Shown here piece by piece: positions 1 through 10,286 of a DNA stretch of 64,000 nt (positions are counted from its first letter, which is position 1; each line of letters begins with the position of its first letter). A program made the position numbers and the translations under genes. The notes below the pieces were generated by a model. The model was given only the letters and a program-made list of their open reading frames with translations. It was not told the DNA's origin and ran no database searches. The stretch is from Brugia malayi (lineage: Eukaryota; Nematoda; Chromadorea; Rhabditida; Onchocercidae): assembly GCF_000002995.4 (NCBI RefSeq), contig NW_025062479.1:12443721-12507720 (forward strand). The letters run 5' to 3'.

Positions 1-110
1 TAATCTGTGGTTTAATTACCCAAGTTTGAGGTTTGAATAATAAAGTATTTCACGAAGACTTCCACATTACACATACACAGAACGGAACCAGTATGGATTC
101 GAGAATCTAC
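1..110. repeat. Dispersed repeat, left part, interrupted by the retrotransposon
   Basis: Positions 1-110 together with 7192-7278 match 15172-15367 without gaps once the element and one target duplicate are removed. The repeat may extend left of the window. It contains an AATAAA-like signal near 38-44. The family is unknown; a solo LTR or other non-autonomous element is possible. Confidence 0.8.
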
Positions 111-114
111 CAGT
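110..114. other. Target-site duplication, left copy (partner at 7192-7196)
   Basis: CCAGT lies directly outside both LTRs. The related empty site at 15281-15285 has a single TCAGT, which confirms both the element ends and a 5-bp staggered integration. Confidence 0.9.
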
Positions 115-592
115 TGTCGTGAAGGGTTTGTTGGTTGATATTCGAATTGTTTGCAATACAGTAGAAAGATTAATAAGCCTTTATTTTTCGCAAACGTAGT
201 ATTAATAAACAGAGCAGTAAAAGGAGAGAAGAAACTTATAATAAAGAAGATCGGAGGAATTGATATTGGTTAACAGAGGACAGTCGACAATAATGATAAT
301 GATTCTTTTTTGTTTGTTAGAATTGAATTTATATAAGTGAGGATTGGGCGTGTCTAGGATAAAAATCACATGTGTGAAGAATTCGTGGTGTTTACAAAGA
401 AAAGATTAAAATGAAAGCTAATTTCAATTTTACATAAAAAATTACATGCATGAAGAATTGGAGGTGTTTACAAAAAGGAGATTAAAATTACATGTGTGAA
501 TACCGTAGGATTGTTTACAATTTAAAAAGGAGAGATGATTTATGATACTATGAAATTGGTTAGAAGTTTTCGCGAAATTATAATTCGCGACA
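115..592 (-). repeat. 3' LTR of the BEL/Pao element (left copy)
   Basis: This 478-bp repeat matches 6714-7191 with no difference that I could find by eye. It holds three degenerate direct repeats of about 47 bp (near 366-412, 441-487 and 488-533), each with a TACATG-like start and a GTTTACAA core. One end carries a near-palindrome, TCGCGAA...TTCGCGA, that could fold into a hairpin. Equal LTRs are made at insertion, so identity suggests a recent event. Confidence 0.93.
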
Positions 593-617
593 CTCCCAAA
601 GGGCGAGAGAGATTGTT

Positions 618-2180
618 TTAAGATGTAATTTTGAGAGAGTGATTTTGAGGTATATAGCTAAATGTACGGAGTTTAATAGGTGGGATTTCTTCTTTAGTTA
701 GGAATTGAGTGTGTAGTGATTCTATAGGGAGAGTAATGATGGTAGCTTGATTTGAATTTCGTTTTGAAGTATTACAAAGGAGGGATTGAACTAATTTAAA
801 TTTCCACTTAATAATAACTAAAATAGTTAATATAGTTATACAGATAAAAATCAATTTCCAATGTGTTATCACGTTTTCAAATTCTTCTTCTATCGGTAGA
901 ATAATTTCATTGAATTCCCTTTCCATTTGTTTGATAATTTCTTCTCCTTCTTCAGAGATTTCTTGCCAAAAGAGTTCATCCTTCATTTGATGTGGTAATG
1001 AATTAATTGTTTTTTGGGTTTGAGTTAGGATTTCCAGTTCTGCATTAATTCTTTCAATTTCAAACTTACTTATTAAATCTCCTTTGAATTCGATATTTTC
1101 GATTGTTGGTTGTTCTGATTTGCAAGGAGCCACCATCAAATTTCCGTTAATTCTTTTAGCTATCACATCGTTTCTTTGAAGTATTAGTTTCGTGGCAAGG
1201 GTAGGGTTGCTGATTGATAGCCATTTGATCAAAAGTAATAAGTTATTTCTGTTTTGGCAACTTCTTTGCTGCGTTTCTTTGAGTTGTTGAAGGAATCCTT
1301 GTCTTAGTGAATCAGAAAGGTATTGAAGTTTTACGTTTTCAGGATCATACTTTCTATCCGGAGACTTTTCCATCATCAATAGTTTATTTGTTACTCTTCG
1401 TTTGGATTTTGTAGAGTTCGAGTCATCTTCAACGTCTAGTTCAATAACTATATCGCCCTGCATTAAAATTGGAGAGGTGAATCTACAATTTTTGGTGTTT
1501 AATATAGGGGGGTTTTTATCAAATATAAGCGATGCTTGTATCTCATCGATGATGAAGTGGTTGTTATACTTTGTAGCCTTGAATCTTCCGATCTTTCGAT
1601 ATAAACAATGATTGGTTGTATCATTGCTATTCCATATGATAATGCTAGTATTTGTTATGCATTCACCCTTTTGTGTCAAACAGTCTTTTATATCATCAAG
1701 GTTAGAAACTAACTCTTTTCCATCGTATAGAAGAATTTCTCCTTGGGTTAATATGAAGTTTGATGTTGATTGACAGTTGACTCCTAACCATCCATAGGAG
1801 TATTGTATCTCCTTACTTGTTATCCATTGATTAGGAGAAGATTGAATTAGTCTAATTCCATTCATTTGTTTTCGAACATTTAAATATCTGCAGAATTGTG
1901 ACAAAGTTGCAGTAGTAGACGTATGGTCTGATACTACCGATAGTGATATTCTAAGAAAAGCTTTCGTGCATACGGTTCGTGTAATGTTGCTACATTTTAT
2001 AGCTGGTATTCTTATATGGGTGCGTGTGTACATATCCACTTTGTGATATGTAGCATTTTTGTGAATAATTTCTTCACAGTTCCATTTTTCAGGAATATTA
2101 AAGGGTACTCCAGTAATCCATTTACAGCTGTTGTTAGCTAATACCTGTCTTGGTATTATCAATGATAAAGTTTTTATCAA
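618..2180 (-). CDS. Envelope-like membrane protein of the retrotransposon (third ORF)
   Basis: This is the longest unbroken frame of the element, about 520 codons between pol and the 3' LTR. The open frame begins at a TTG; the first in-frame ATG is about codon 50, so a spliced or frameshifted start is likely. Visible features are many cysteines in the N-terminal half, six N-x-S/T sites (NNS, NAT, NIT, NTS, NDT, NST), a basic KSKRR site near residue 260, a glutamate-rich helical stretch, one strong membrane segment near residues 440-460 and a tail of about 60 residues. That layout fits a type I envelope-like glycoprotein. Some nematode BEL elements are known to have captured viral glycoprotein genes; I cannot assign this one to a viral family by reading. 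Confidence 0.65.
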   Translation of the reverse strand: MIKTLSLIIPRQVLANNSCKWITGVPFNIPEKWNCEEIIHKNATYHKVDMYTRTHIRIPAIKCSNITRTVCTKAFLRISLSVVSDHTSTTATLSQFCRYLNVRKQMNGIRLIQSSPNQWITSKEIQYSYGWLGVNCQSTSNFILTQGEILLYDGKELVSNLDDIKDCLTQKGECITNTSIIIWNSNDTTNHCLYRKIGRFKATKYNNHFIIDEIQASLIFDKNPPILNTKNCRFTSPILMQGDIVIELDVEDDSNSTKSKRRVTNKLLMMEKSPDRKYDPENVKLQYLSDSLRQGFLQQLKETQQRSCQNRNNLLLLIKWLSISNPTLATKLILQRNDVIAKRINGNLMVAPCKSEQPTIENIEFKGDLISKFEIERINAELEILTQTQKTINSLPHQMKDELFWQEISEEGEEIIKQMEREFNEIILPIEEEFENVITHWKLIFICITILTILVIIKWKFKLVQSLLCNTSKRNSNQATIITLPIESLHTQFLTKEEIPPIKLRTFSYIPQNHSLKITS

Positions 2181-2223
2181 AAGATTAGACTTGTCTTTTG
2201 CATTGACTGTAGTTTGTGATTTT

Positions 2224-2679
2224 TTAGCACTTCTGGCACTTCTGGTTCAGTGGGTTCTTCCGTTTCATCTTCCACATTTCAGCATCTATTTCCATAGGAT
2301 AAAGCATACTGATTGATCGATTAATTTGTTTCCCATTTGGTAATTGTATCGTTGCGCTTCTTACTTTTCCATCCCATCCTCGTTTAATTTTTATTATCTT
2401 TGCTAGTTCCCATACACCACGAGGTATTTCTGGTTCATTTAATAATACTATCTCATTTTCATGTGGTACTCTTTTTTCTACTATTCTAGGTGATTTTAAT
2501 TCTCTTTGTGTGCGTTCTCTAAGACTTGTAAGATGTTCTTTCCACAACTTCCAAAAGACATCTAATGTGGTAAGAGTGGTAGTCCAATACTTGATTAACT
2601 TATCTTTAGTCTTTATTGTATAAGGGGTATATTCATCTTGATCACTATCATAATTTATTGGTAGATCTAATGAAGCCAT
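2224..2679 (-). pseudogene. Integrase C-terminal region (DUF5641-like) of pol
   Basis: A 151-codon open stretch has FWKLWKEHLTSLRERTQ and then VPHENEIVLLNEPEIPRG with WELAKIIKIKRGWDG and RSATIQLPNG. These are the usual landmarks of the domain that ends BEL/Pao polyproteins. This part is uninterrupted and terminates at 2224, just overlapping the upstream open part of the envelope-like frame in another phase. Confidence 0.8.
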
Positions 2680-2719
2680 AGGTGATATAAAATCAATTGG
2701 ACGAATGATTCTGTAGTCG

Positions 2720-3324
2720 TCAAACTACATAAGTTAATGGACGGGTATTAAGGATTCCTTCTATTTCAACTATTAATGTTATTAATTCTCCTTCCTTTAG
2801 AAGTTTTGTTCCTATTGCTCTTCTTAATGCCCTTTTTGTGAGTCCTATAACCACCACCCCATGGTGCCCTTGGTATAGTATTTTTCCATACCATACCCTT
2901 CGTCGCCAAAAAATTAGCGTTTTCTTCCATAATGGTTTTGAATACCAGTTGAAATTGGCTTGCATTATCGCTTAATATTAATTTTGGATATCCACGTCGA
3001 GCTCTTCTTCAAATCTTCTTAAAACATGTAAAAAATTCTCGGCAGATAAATTCTCCGCCATTTCTAGATCCACTGCTCTGGTATTGAAGCACGTAAAAAG
3101 TGCTATCCATCTTTTGACTAGACCAGTATTAGATTTGACTGAAAGAGGACCCATATAATCTAGGCCAACTTGTTCGAAGGTTCTGGATCGTTTTACTCGT
3201 GTTTCTGGTAAACTTGGCATCGCTGGCAGTTTAAACGGTTTAGCTTTCCAGCGAATGCAATAACAGCATAGGTTTATGATTCGTTTTACAGCAGCTCTTC
3301 CTTTCGGTACCCAATATTTTCGTC
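2720..3324 (-). pseudogene. Integrase of the BEL/Pao element, frameshifted
   Basis: A Cys-rich segment, CYCIRWKAKPF, followed by GLDYMGPL and a TRAVDLEMAENLS stretch marks the integrase zinc-binding and catalytic core. The frame is lost near 3000. It resumes in a second frame with a PKLILSDNASQF motif containing the second acidic residue, and is lost again near 2850 before LTKRALRRAIG and GILNTRPLTYV. A short piece with the usual glycine-rich motif is compressed at about 2860-2880, so the third acidic position cannot be confirmed. Confidence 0.8.
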
Positions 3325-3648
3325 TTAATTCAGAAACGTATGTGCAATACCTTTAATTGGAGCAATTCGACATTTAGCATAAATCAAGAATGAATTCGAA
3401 TATGTGTTTTGATATCCATGATTGAGAATATAAATAGCTGCAGAATAGGCAACTTTCGAAGCGTCAGTAAATATATGGAATTCTGTTAATTGTGAAGTTT
3501 CCATTATAAATCTTGGCAGCTCTGTTATATTTGTTGGCCATTCTTTGATGAGATTTATCCACTGTTGTTCGTCTTGTTTGTTTAAAGATTGATCCCATGG
3601 AATATTTTCTTTCCATAAGTGTTGTATGAATAATTTAAGTTTGATCAT
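3325..3648 (-). pseudogene. RNase H region of pol, truncated
   Basis: The frame contains HIFTDASKVAYSAAIYI, the beta-strand with the first catalytic Asp of RNase H, and a KCRIAPIKG motif. It then ends at 3325. The remainder of the RNase H domain is absent, and integrase zinc-finger-like sequence follows within about 30 bases, so an internal deletion is likely rather than only a frameshift. Confidence 0.75.
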
Positions 3649-3675
3649 TATGGGAACGAGAAGACCCAGTGGATC

Positions 3676-4533
3676 TTATTGAGAAGCTATGAATTGTAGG
3701 ATAGTCCTCTTTGTTAAACTTTTCCCTATCCATAGTTTCAGTGCCACACGGATAATATCTCGTTCATGGTTCCATTTAAGACCAAGAAAAATTTCCTGGT
3801 TTGTTTGGCTTAGGTCGCATTCAGGTATTCTTTCATTAAATTTTTTGTCATTTGAAAGAAATTCTCTTATGTTCATTGATGCTTCACCAAAAATTTCTTC
3901 CGTTCTTTCATATTTATATAAAGCCTCTTCTGTTCCATTAGCTGATATAATAACGTTGTCCACGTATAAATTCTTTCTTATCTCCCATGCCAATTCACTA
4001 CCATGGTTTTCTAGGTGGTAATTTAATGTTGCTGCTAATAAGAAAGGTAAGGATATTACTCCAAAAGGAACTCTCTTAAAGCGGTAGCATTTTATATTTT
4101 CATTGGTCAGTTCTTTATCAATATCATCTGACCAAAGAAAACGTATACAATTTCTTTCCTCATTTTGTAGTTTTAGTTGTAAAAATGCCTTTTCGATATC
4201 AGCAGTTATTACTATTTTCATCATCCGAAAACGTAATATTACTCCAACTAAATCTGGTAACATTACTGGACCTCGATACATTTAGGCTTCATTTAGGCTT
4301 TTGAAACCTTTGTGATGTGCCGAGGCATCATATACTATTCTTAATTCAGTTGTTGATTTTCTAGGAGTTAATACTTCTTGATGTGATAAGTAATGAATAA
4401 CGCCTACCTCATCCTTTGGAGGTACTTCTTCAATTATACCCGAATGTAGTTGATCCATAAGTATTTTATGATATAAATGGAGATTTGAATTATGTTGTAG
4501 ATGGTTGATCAAATTCTTCAATAGTCCCAGCAT
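3676..4533 (-). pseudogene. Reverse transcriptase of the BEL/Pao element, with in-frame stop
   Basis: The N-terminal part (4533-4282) has the LRIVYDASA motif of BEL/Pao RT. It ends at an in-frame TAA inside a small tandem duplication of about 11 bp near 4282-4305. The same frame then continues from 4281 to 3676 with [20 protein letters not shown], an [12 protein letters not shown] motif carrying the first catalytic Asp, [14 protein letters not shown], and [10 protein letters not shown] as the active-site box. That box is YVDN rather than YVDD. I do not know how common Asn is there in nematode Pao elements, so I do not call it a loss by itself. The stop alone disables translation of a full pol. 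Confidence 0.87.
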
Positions 4534-5400
4534 AAACCATAATTATTGCTTAATTTTTGTTTGGAGTCTTTCCATGGCCAACAAACCTGGTATCTTCCAC
4601 CCTGCTTGATGATGGTCCGTTTGAAATGCTTTAAAGCTTCATCATCATCTTGAGGTGATTTTTGAATACCAATCGTTTCTAATTTCCAAAATTTTTCTAG
4701 CTCCGAGTTAATATTGGCATTTGTAGAATATACTACTTCTTTAAGATATAATTCGTTCTTACAAAGTTTCTCAATATCTCCACTTCCAGCAATCATAGGA
4801 CCAACTTTTGATTGAACCAACATATGCCCTGATTTTAATTCTTTGATTTCTCGTAGACTAATAAATTTGAAAAAATAATCAGCTCCAATCAATACATGAG
4901 GTTTTTTCCAATAATTTGTTAAATTTTGAATTTGAAGTTCACTTGATGTTTCCACTACCTGCAATTCGTTAGTTAAATAATCAATTACATTTGCTTGTAA
5001 TGGTAGATTTCGTTTTCGGTCGTTAGTTTAATTGCATGTAAGCAGTGGGACATGATTTCGGTTCCTTCATACCAAATGGAACTATTTTCATAATTTGAGT
5101 TTCTGTTTCAGTTAACTTTAATTGACGTGATAACTTTTTGGAGATGAAGGAGAGTTGTAACTCGATGTCAAATAATGCCAAAGCATTTTGTTGTAGCTGA
5201 GGTTGTAATGGATTAAAAACCCTTATTTCCTTACATAAAAGTAAAGTTTCTTTTGTCTGTTTGGATCGAGTTGTTAATGTCGAGTTGTAGAGAGAAGTTG
5301 AACAATCCTTTCGTTTCGAAGGTTCGATTTTTTCTTGCTCTCCATTTCTTTGATACATTGTATTGTTCAAAGAGTGAATTCCTTTTATCACATAAAGCAC
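4518..5400 (-). pseudogene. Aspartic protease and DUF1758-like region of pol, degenerate
   Basis: Two frames cover this part. The first (5400-5023) contains the protease active-site region, ALFDIELQLSFIS, where BEL/Pao proteases usually have Asp-Ser/Thr-Gly followed by Ser-Gln. The Asp remains but the Gly position is Glu, so the protease would probably be inactive. The second frame (4964-4518) holds [10 protein letters not shown] and a later VGPMIAGSG motif typical of the DUF1758-like end of the protease region. It then runs into the linker before RT ([18 protein letters not shown]). The frame breaks between the two parts near 5020 and again near 4520. Confidence 0.8.
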
Positions 5401-5467
5401 TATTATGTAAGGCTTTGCAATAAAAGAATTGTTTTTTGACTTTACAATTTTGTCCTTTGTGACTTCT

Positions 5468-6683
5468 TTAAGACAAATAGTACATTTCTTTAATACCTTG
5501 AGACGATTCAGTCGAGCATATCACGCAATCACAGTCCCAATGATCTTGATTGCAGAATACACACGGTCGTCTTTTCGTTGTTGTAGTTTTCGAAGTATTT
5601 CGATTATCTTTTATTGTCGACAATGCTGAAGTTCCTCCTGGATTGTATCGTTGTTTTTGTTCCGGTTTGGTAGTTGTAGATTTCATATTGAGTTGAGTGA
5701 GTGAATGTTGACAGTTTCTAATCTGTTCATTCACATTGACTAAACTTGTTAAAAAGTTTCTTAGTTTGAGAATTGACCAAGACATGTCTTTCTTTTTATG
5801 TTTATATATTTTATTTAATATCCATAATGGCAACTTGCTCTCGATCAAAATTTCGATATTTGAGTGGTCGAGGCTTTCTCCTAAAGCTTCTAACTGGCGT
5901 AGTACTCGTTCTATATTTTCAATTGTTCCAATCCATTCTCTTTCATTTCGTTTAATTGATTGGAGTTCGTTGTATAGTAATGTTGTTACTATTGAGTGAT
6001 CGCCATATTTTTCATTGAGCAGTTTTCTGATGACTTCATAATTCTCTGGAGCTATATCATATCCAGATATTGCTTGTAGAGCCTTTCCTTTAAGACATGA
6101 GTACAAGTAATTCAATTTTTGTATTTCTGGAATCGCTTGTGTGTGGACTGCTGCGTTAAAACTGCTCCAAAATTGTCGCCATTGTCTAGGGTCTCCATCG
6201 AAAGTAGGGAGCGATAAATGAGGAAGATTTACATTAATATTTGGTGAAGGAGTAAATTTTACCTCTTCTTTTGCTTGTTTTATTTGTCAACTCCTTTGAG
6301 AGTTGTTTTAAGTTTTGGTCGACTTCATCCTTGTGCATTGTTATTGTTATTACCGCTTCCTTTCGTTCGTGTAATAATTGAAATATTCCTTGGTCACCTT
6401 CTGTTTTATATTTTTCTTCCTCTTCTTCTCTTCTTTTCATCGTGACGATTTGTTGAGTATATGTGAACCATTTATCGTTGATAGATTCAAGCGTAGTTAC
6501 GCATAATTGGATTCTTCGAAGTTTATCTTCTAACACTCTTTTTCTTATTACATAAAAATCTTCTTTTTCTTCTATTGTCATACTTGGTTCTGGAGATTTG
6601 ATCTCCAGTTGATTTACTTCTTTAAGAAGACTGACTAACCTTTTCTTTGCCGGTTGAAAACTCGCAATAATGTGGCTTGACAT
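5468..6683 (-). pseudogene. gag of the BEL/Pao element, frameshifted
   Basis: The gag frame opens at the ATG at 6683, just inside the 5' LTR. The N-terminal part is a charged, coiled-coil-rich stretch of about 150 residues that runs into another frame near 6270. From about 6290 down to 5468 the next frame carries the DUF1759-like region (LPTFDGDP and LNYLYSCLKG motifs) and a Cys-His knuckle, CVFCNQDHWDCDC, of the CxxCxxxHxxxxC kind common in BEL/Pao gag. A second knuckle continues at about 5470-5400 in a shifted frame. At least two frame changes interrupt it, so no intact gag is made from this copy. Confidence 0.85.
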
Positions 6684-6713
6684 GTTCCCGGCTCGTGGCA
6701 CTAATAAATTTGT

Positions 6714-7191
6714 TGTCGTGAAGGGTTTGTTGGTTGATATTCGAATTGTTTGCAATACAGTAGAAAGATTAATAAGCCTTTATTTTTCGCAAACGTAGTA
6801 TTAATAAACAGAGCAGTAAAAGGAGAGAAGAAACTTATAATAAAGAAGATCGGAGGAATTGATATTGGTTAACAGAGGACAGTCGACAATAATGATAATG
6901 ATTCTTTTTTGTTTGTTAGAATTGAATTTATATAAGTGAGGATTGGGCGTGTCTAGGATAAAAATCACATGTGTGAAGAATTCGTGGTGTTTACAAAGAA
7001 AAGATTAAAATGAAAGCTAATTTCAATTTTACATAAAAAATTACATGCATGAAGAATTGGAGGTGTTTACAAAAAGGAGATTAAAATTACATGTGTGAAT
7101 ACCGTAGGATTGTTTACAATTTAAAAAGGAGAGATGATTTATGATACTATGAAATTGGTTAGAAGTTTTCGCGAAATTATAATTCGCGACA
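6714..7191 (-). repeat. 5' LTR of the BEL/Pao element (right copy)
   Basis: Same 478-bp sequence as 115-592. In element orientation transcription would start here and run leftward. Just inside it lies a short leader and then the gag ATG at 6683. The leader contains GTGCCACGAGCCGGG, a possible tRNA primer site, but it is offset about 12 bases from the LTR, so the primer assignment is uncertain. Confidence 0.93.
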
Positions 7192-7278
7192 CCAGTATCG
7201 AAGACAATGAAATCAACGATCTGAACTATTAAGAAAAGAAACCTACTTTGTTTTACAAGGAAACAGGGCAATAAGAAA
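7192..7278. repeat. Dispersed repeat, right part
   Basis: Continuation of the repeat at 1-110 on the far side of the retrotransposon. It matches 15281-15367 with only transition differences and loses similarity after 7278. Confidence 0.8.
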
Positions 7279-8079
7279 GAAATTCTAAATTTGCTTCTAC
7301 AAAGGGAATGAGAATATGGAATAGAGGACCTTCCCATTGCTAGTTAATTTAATTAATAGTGAGTGGTTGACGATGGAATGGGACATCAATTTGAGAAAAG
7401 AGGACTGCGAGTGGAATGGAAGTTACTGATGAAAATTTGTCTTTTCTGATCACTTTGAATCACTTGGCCGATTAGAACTTCCTATGAAAGGAAATGTTGG
7501 AACGTTCAAATGCACCAATAAAGAAAATGTTGCACTGACTGTTTATGTTTCAAAAGGATGATACTGGTCATTTGGCAGTTGAGAGTAGAAGCGCGTAGTA
7601 AACTATTTATCGGGACAAACGATGTTAGTATGACAGTAGATAAGCAAGCGATTGGAAGTTCACACAAAAATGGACTTCGTTCAATAAAATCTTAGTAAAG
7701 AAAGACAGTTGTGGGAAGTTACAAACTATAGCAAAACTCAAAGACAGGACAGCAATATTCTGCTATGTCGGTGACCAAAGAAGAAGATAGTATTGGGTAT
7801 TCGTATTCATATTTTCGAAGGATGATCAACATGAAAAAATGAAATGTCAGATCATAAAAATTGAAGCTCGGCTGCTAAAAAAGAATAGTAGTTATGGCAG
7901 TGATAAGACGAAGGTAGAGATGACACCTGCCGGACAATATAACGCTGAGCAACTCTGCTGATTAGTGCAAGTCCAGAAGACAGGCATAACAGGCATATGT
8001 TCGATGCTAAATTAGATTCTTTCGTCACATCAGATGCAATCACCTGTGCAGTTCAATGCTTTTATTTTTTACTGCTTTT
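7279..8079. other. Non-coding stretch before the channel pseudogene
   Basis: No convincing exon, RNA gene or repeat is visible. It may hold decayed N-terminal exons of the channel pseudogene that follows, but I could not align any. Confidence 0.4.
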
Positions 8080-10093
8080 TTAGGCTTCCGGATTCGGCTT
8101 TTCATTTTATTCATCAAAGTGCTTTCGTGTGTTTTGTATTGCGTGTGGGTCGTTAATACAACGGCTATCTCCCGCGTTACACAAAGCCGAATTATTATGC
8201 GCCCCATGAAATTAAGTAGTAAGTCTTTTCATGAAGTTCAGTAAACGAGGATCAATTCAAAATTGTAAGTTTCTTGAACTTTGAAAAGAAGTTTAGTTTG
8301 GCGACACACGACAGATGACTGCATCTGGTGTCCGCGAATTTTTGTCATGCAGCAGTAGACTTCACCTCTTAAAATACCGAGATGTCTCACTGTATAAGTA
8401 CGTGAATTTGAAGACTGTACAAATACGCTGAAGAAGTATGGGACATTTTTGTTGCAGTTAGGATGAGTCATCTTTCGCTTTAGTTAAGACGGAATTTCTG
8501 CTCAATACGTCCAGTGACTTTTCATATTTTTTATCTTAAAGTAAAGAAATGTAAGTAGCTGAGGCAATGTTAAAGAACAACTTCATAAGACTTTTGCTCT
8601 ACATTCAAGATTTCCTATTATGAATTTGAAGAATCCGTTTGATTGAAGTGAGGGGATATGTCAAAATTTTAAAGGAAAATTATGTTGTTGTGTTACACAA
8701 ACAAGTTCATTCACTTGCACAGAATTCAGCAAAAGTTCATTCCAACTTTGTTATAAATATTTTAATTCTATTGGAGAAATTACCACCAGAATTGTCGAAA
8801 AATTAGTTACATTTTACTACAACTTTCGAATTGTTTTCACTGCAATAAAAAGTAATCAGAAATGTGAAAATTTCGAAAAAGTTCTTCCAGTTTGGACATC
8901 AATACTGATGATAACACATTTAATGCCAATCGAAATGTTTTACTGAAAAATTCTTAATTCAAATTGTTTCTTAGTGTAATTATATTTTTCTTTCAGGTTC
9001 TGCCATATCTCAATTTCCTATCCAACAGCAATGATACGCTTATTCTTCCATGCATTTATAGCAAATGATAATATCAATAATTCAACTTTTTTCTTCATTT
9101 TTTTTTTTTTTTTTTTAAACAAAAGTTGCAATCAAACTAAGCATTTCATATGGCTTGCATTCGCATTGCAAGCAGTATGAATAACGTTCATTGGACTTGC
9201 AGAATGTATTACATAATTCCATCTAGTACTTAATATGGATTGATGAAAATTTCCAATTTGGATCACACAAGCATTGGTAAGCGTACTACAAACAGTCATC
9301 ATATTTTTCTTAAGTTACAAAGTAAGTTTACATCTTATTACTTGTATTGAAAGATATTTTTTTTAGTTTAAGTAATAAACATTTCGACACGCGGAGGAAT
9401 TTATAACTTACAACTGTTCTTCCAGGGAAAAATACCTTTCGGGTTGATTTAAAATTGCATTTTATACTGGAGTTAACAACCAGTAGCCATTGATCGCTAC
9501 GGTAGATACTGCAATTTCTTTTTTTCACTGCTAGCTTTCGTTACTATTTTAAATCAATAATGAAATTAACATTTAAATAAAATTGCTATGAAACTGCTCA
9601 ACTTATCGCATGCCCTATGGAATATATTTGCAGATATTCGTATCACTTGGACCCAAACTTTACGTGCCAATATTTCTGAACTGCTGGCTTGCAAAAAGCG
9701 CCTGCAAGGATTGTGATAAGTCGTATCCACTAGAGCGGTTAAAATTTCGGGATGTTTACTGAGGTTTTGCAGAAAATATTTTGTGTATTTCCATCACTCT
9801 AAGCTGTAATCTCTCAACTAACTTTCTCATTATCTTTTCATAGCCAAATTCGTCAGCAAAAACGATAACTTCACCGATTCCGCTTGTTAAGAGGTTCACG
9901 ACCAATCCATCGAAGCATCTAGTCTGGCGCACTTCCTACTTCAACTTGCCCATTCTTAAACACCTGTTTACTATCTATTAATCCCGGATTCATATGTAGA
10001 AATCTCCATGTGTCCTGATTTTAGTACGCTTCTGGAGACATCTGCTGACTAAACAAACGAAAGGAAAATAAAATTGCAACACTTATTTTCCAG

Positions 10094-10286
10094 CATGATT
10101 CAAATCGAATTTCAACTTTAGTCGGACAGTCAGCTTTGGTTCGCCAAATGGTTATTTTATTTTCCACTTTACTGTGCCTGGTGTTCACGGGCACATGTGG
10201 CACTGAACTTTTGCAGCGAGCTGGTGAGCAACGCTTTGGCCTTTTCACTTTCTTTTACTTCGTTATGGTCACTTTCTCCACTGTCG
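10094..10286 (+). pseudogene. slo-2: Pore exon of the SLO-2 pseudogene (intact by itself)
   Basis: Bounded by a CAG acceptor and a GTTAGT donor. It encodes S5 and the pore helix with the conserved FTGTCG and QRAG motifs up to the first Gly codon of the filter. It has no stop in frame. The next exon (10502-10590) completes GYGD and then has TAG where the family has an aromatic or other residue, followed by a good S6 sequence ending ILPKQ and a GT donor. Confidence 0.85.

Larger units (their letters stand above)
115..7191 (-). mobile_element. BEL/Pao-type LTR retrotransposon, full length but with broken gag-pol
   Basis: The element runs right to left. Two direct 478-bp terminal repeats start TG and end CA and flank 6.1 kb of internal sequence. 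Protein similarity in element order is: gag with a DUF1759-like region, CCHC-type knuckles, aspartic protease/DUF1758-like region, reverse transcriptase, RNase H remnant, integrase, integrase C-terminal region, then a separate envelope-like frame. This gag-PR-RT-RH-IN order and the gag type are typical of the BEL/Pao superfamily. A 5-bp target duplication (CCAGT) lies at 110-114 and 7192-7196. Bases before the left LTR (CCCTTTGGGAG in element sense) are a candidate polypurine tract. The pol frame is interrupted about ten times by stops and frameshifts, so this copy probably cannot move by itself. Confidence 0.93.

Noticed and set aside
3955..3970. YVDN in RT as an inactivating mutation
   Set aside because: Variation at the second acidic position is possible in some RT families, and I cannot verify its frequency in nematode BEL/Pao elements.
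7041..7337. Minus-strand frame crossing the right LTR edge
   Set aside because: It spans the LTR and the flanking repeat; similarity to 15238-15432 comes from the repeat, not from a protein.
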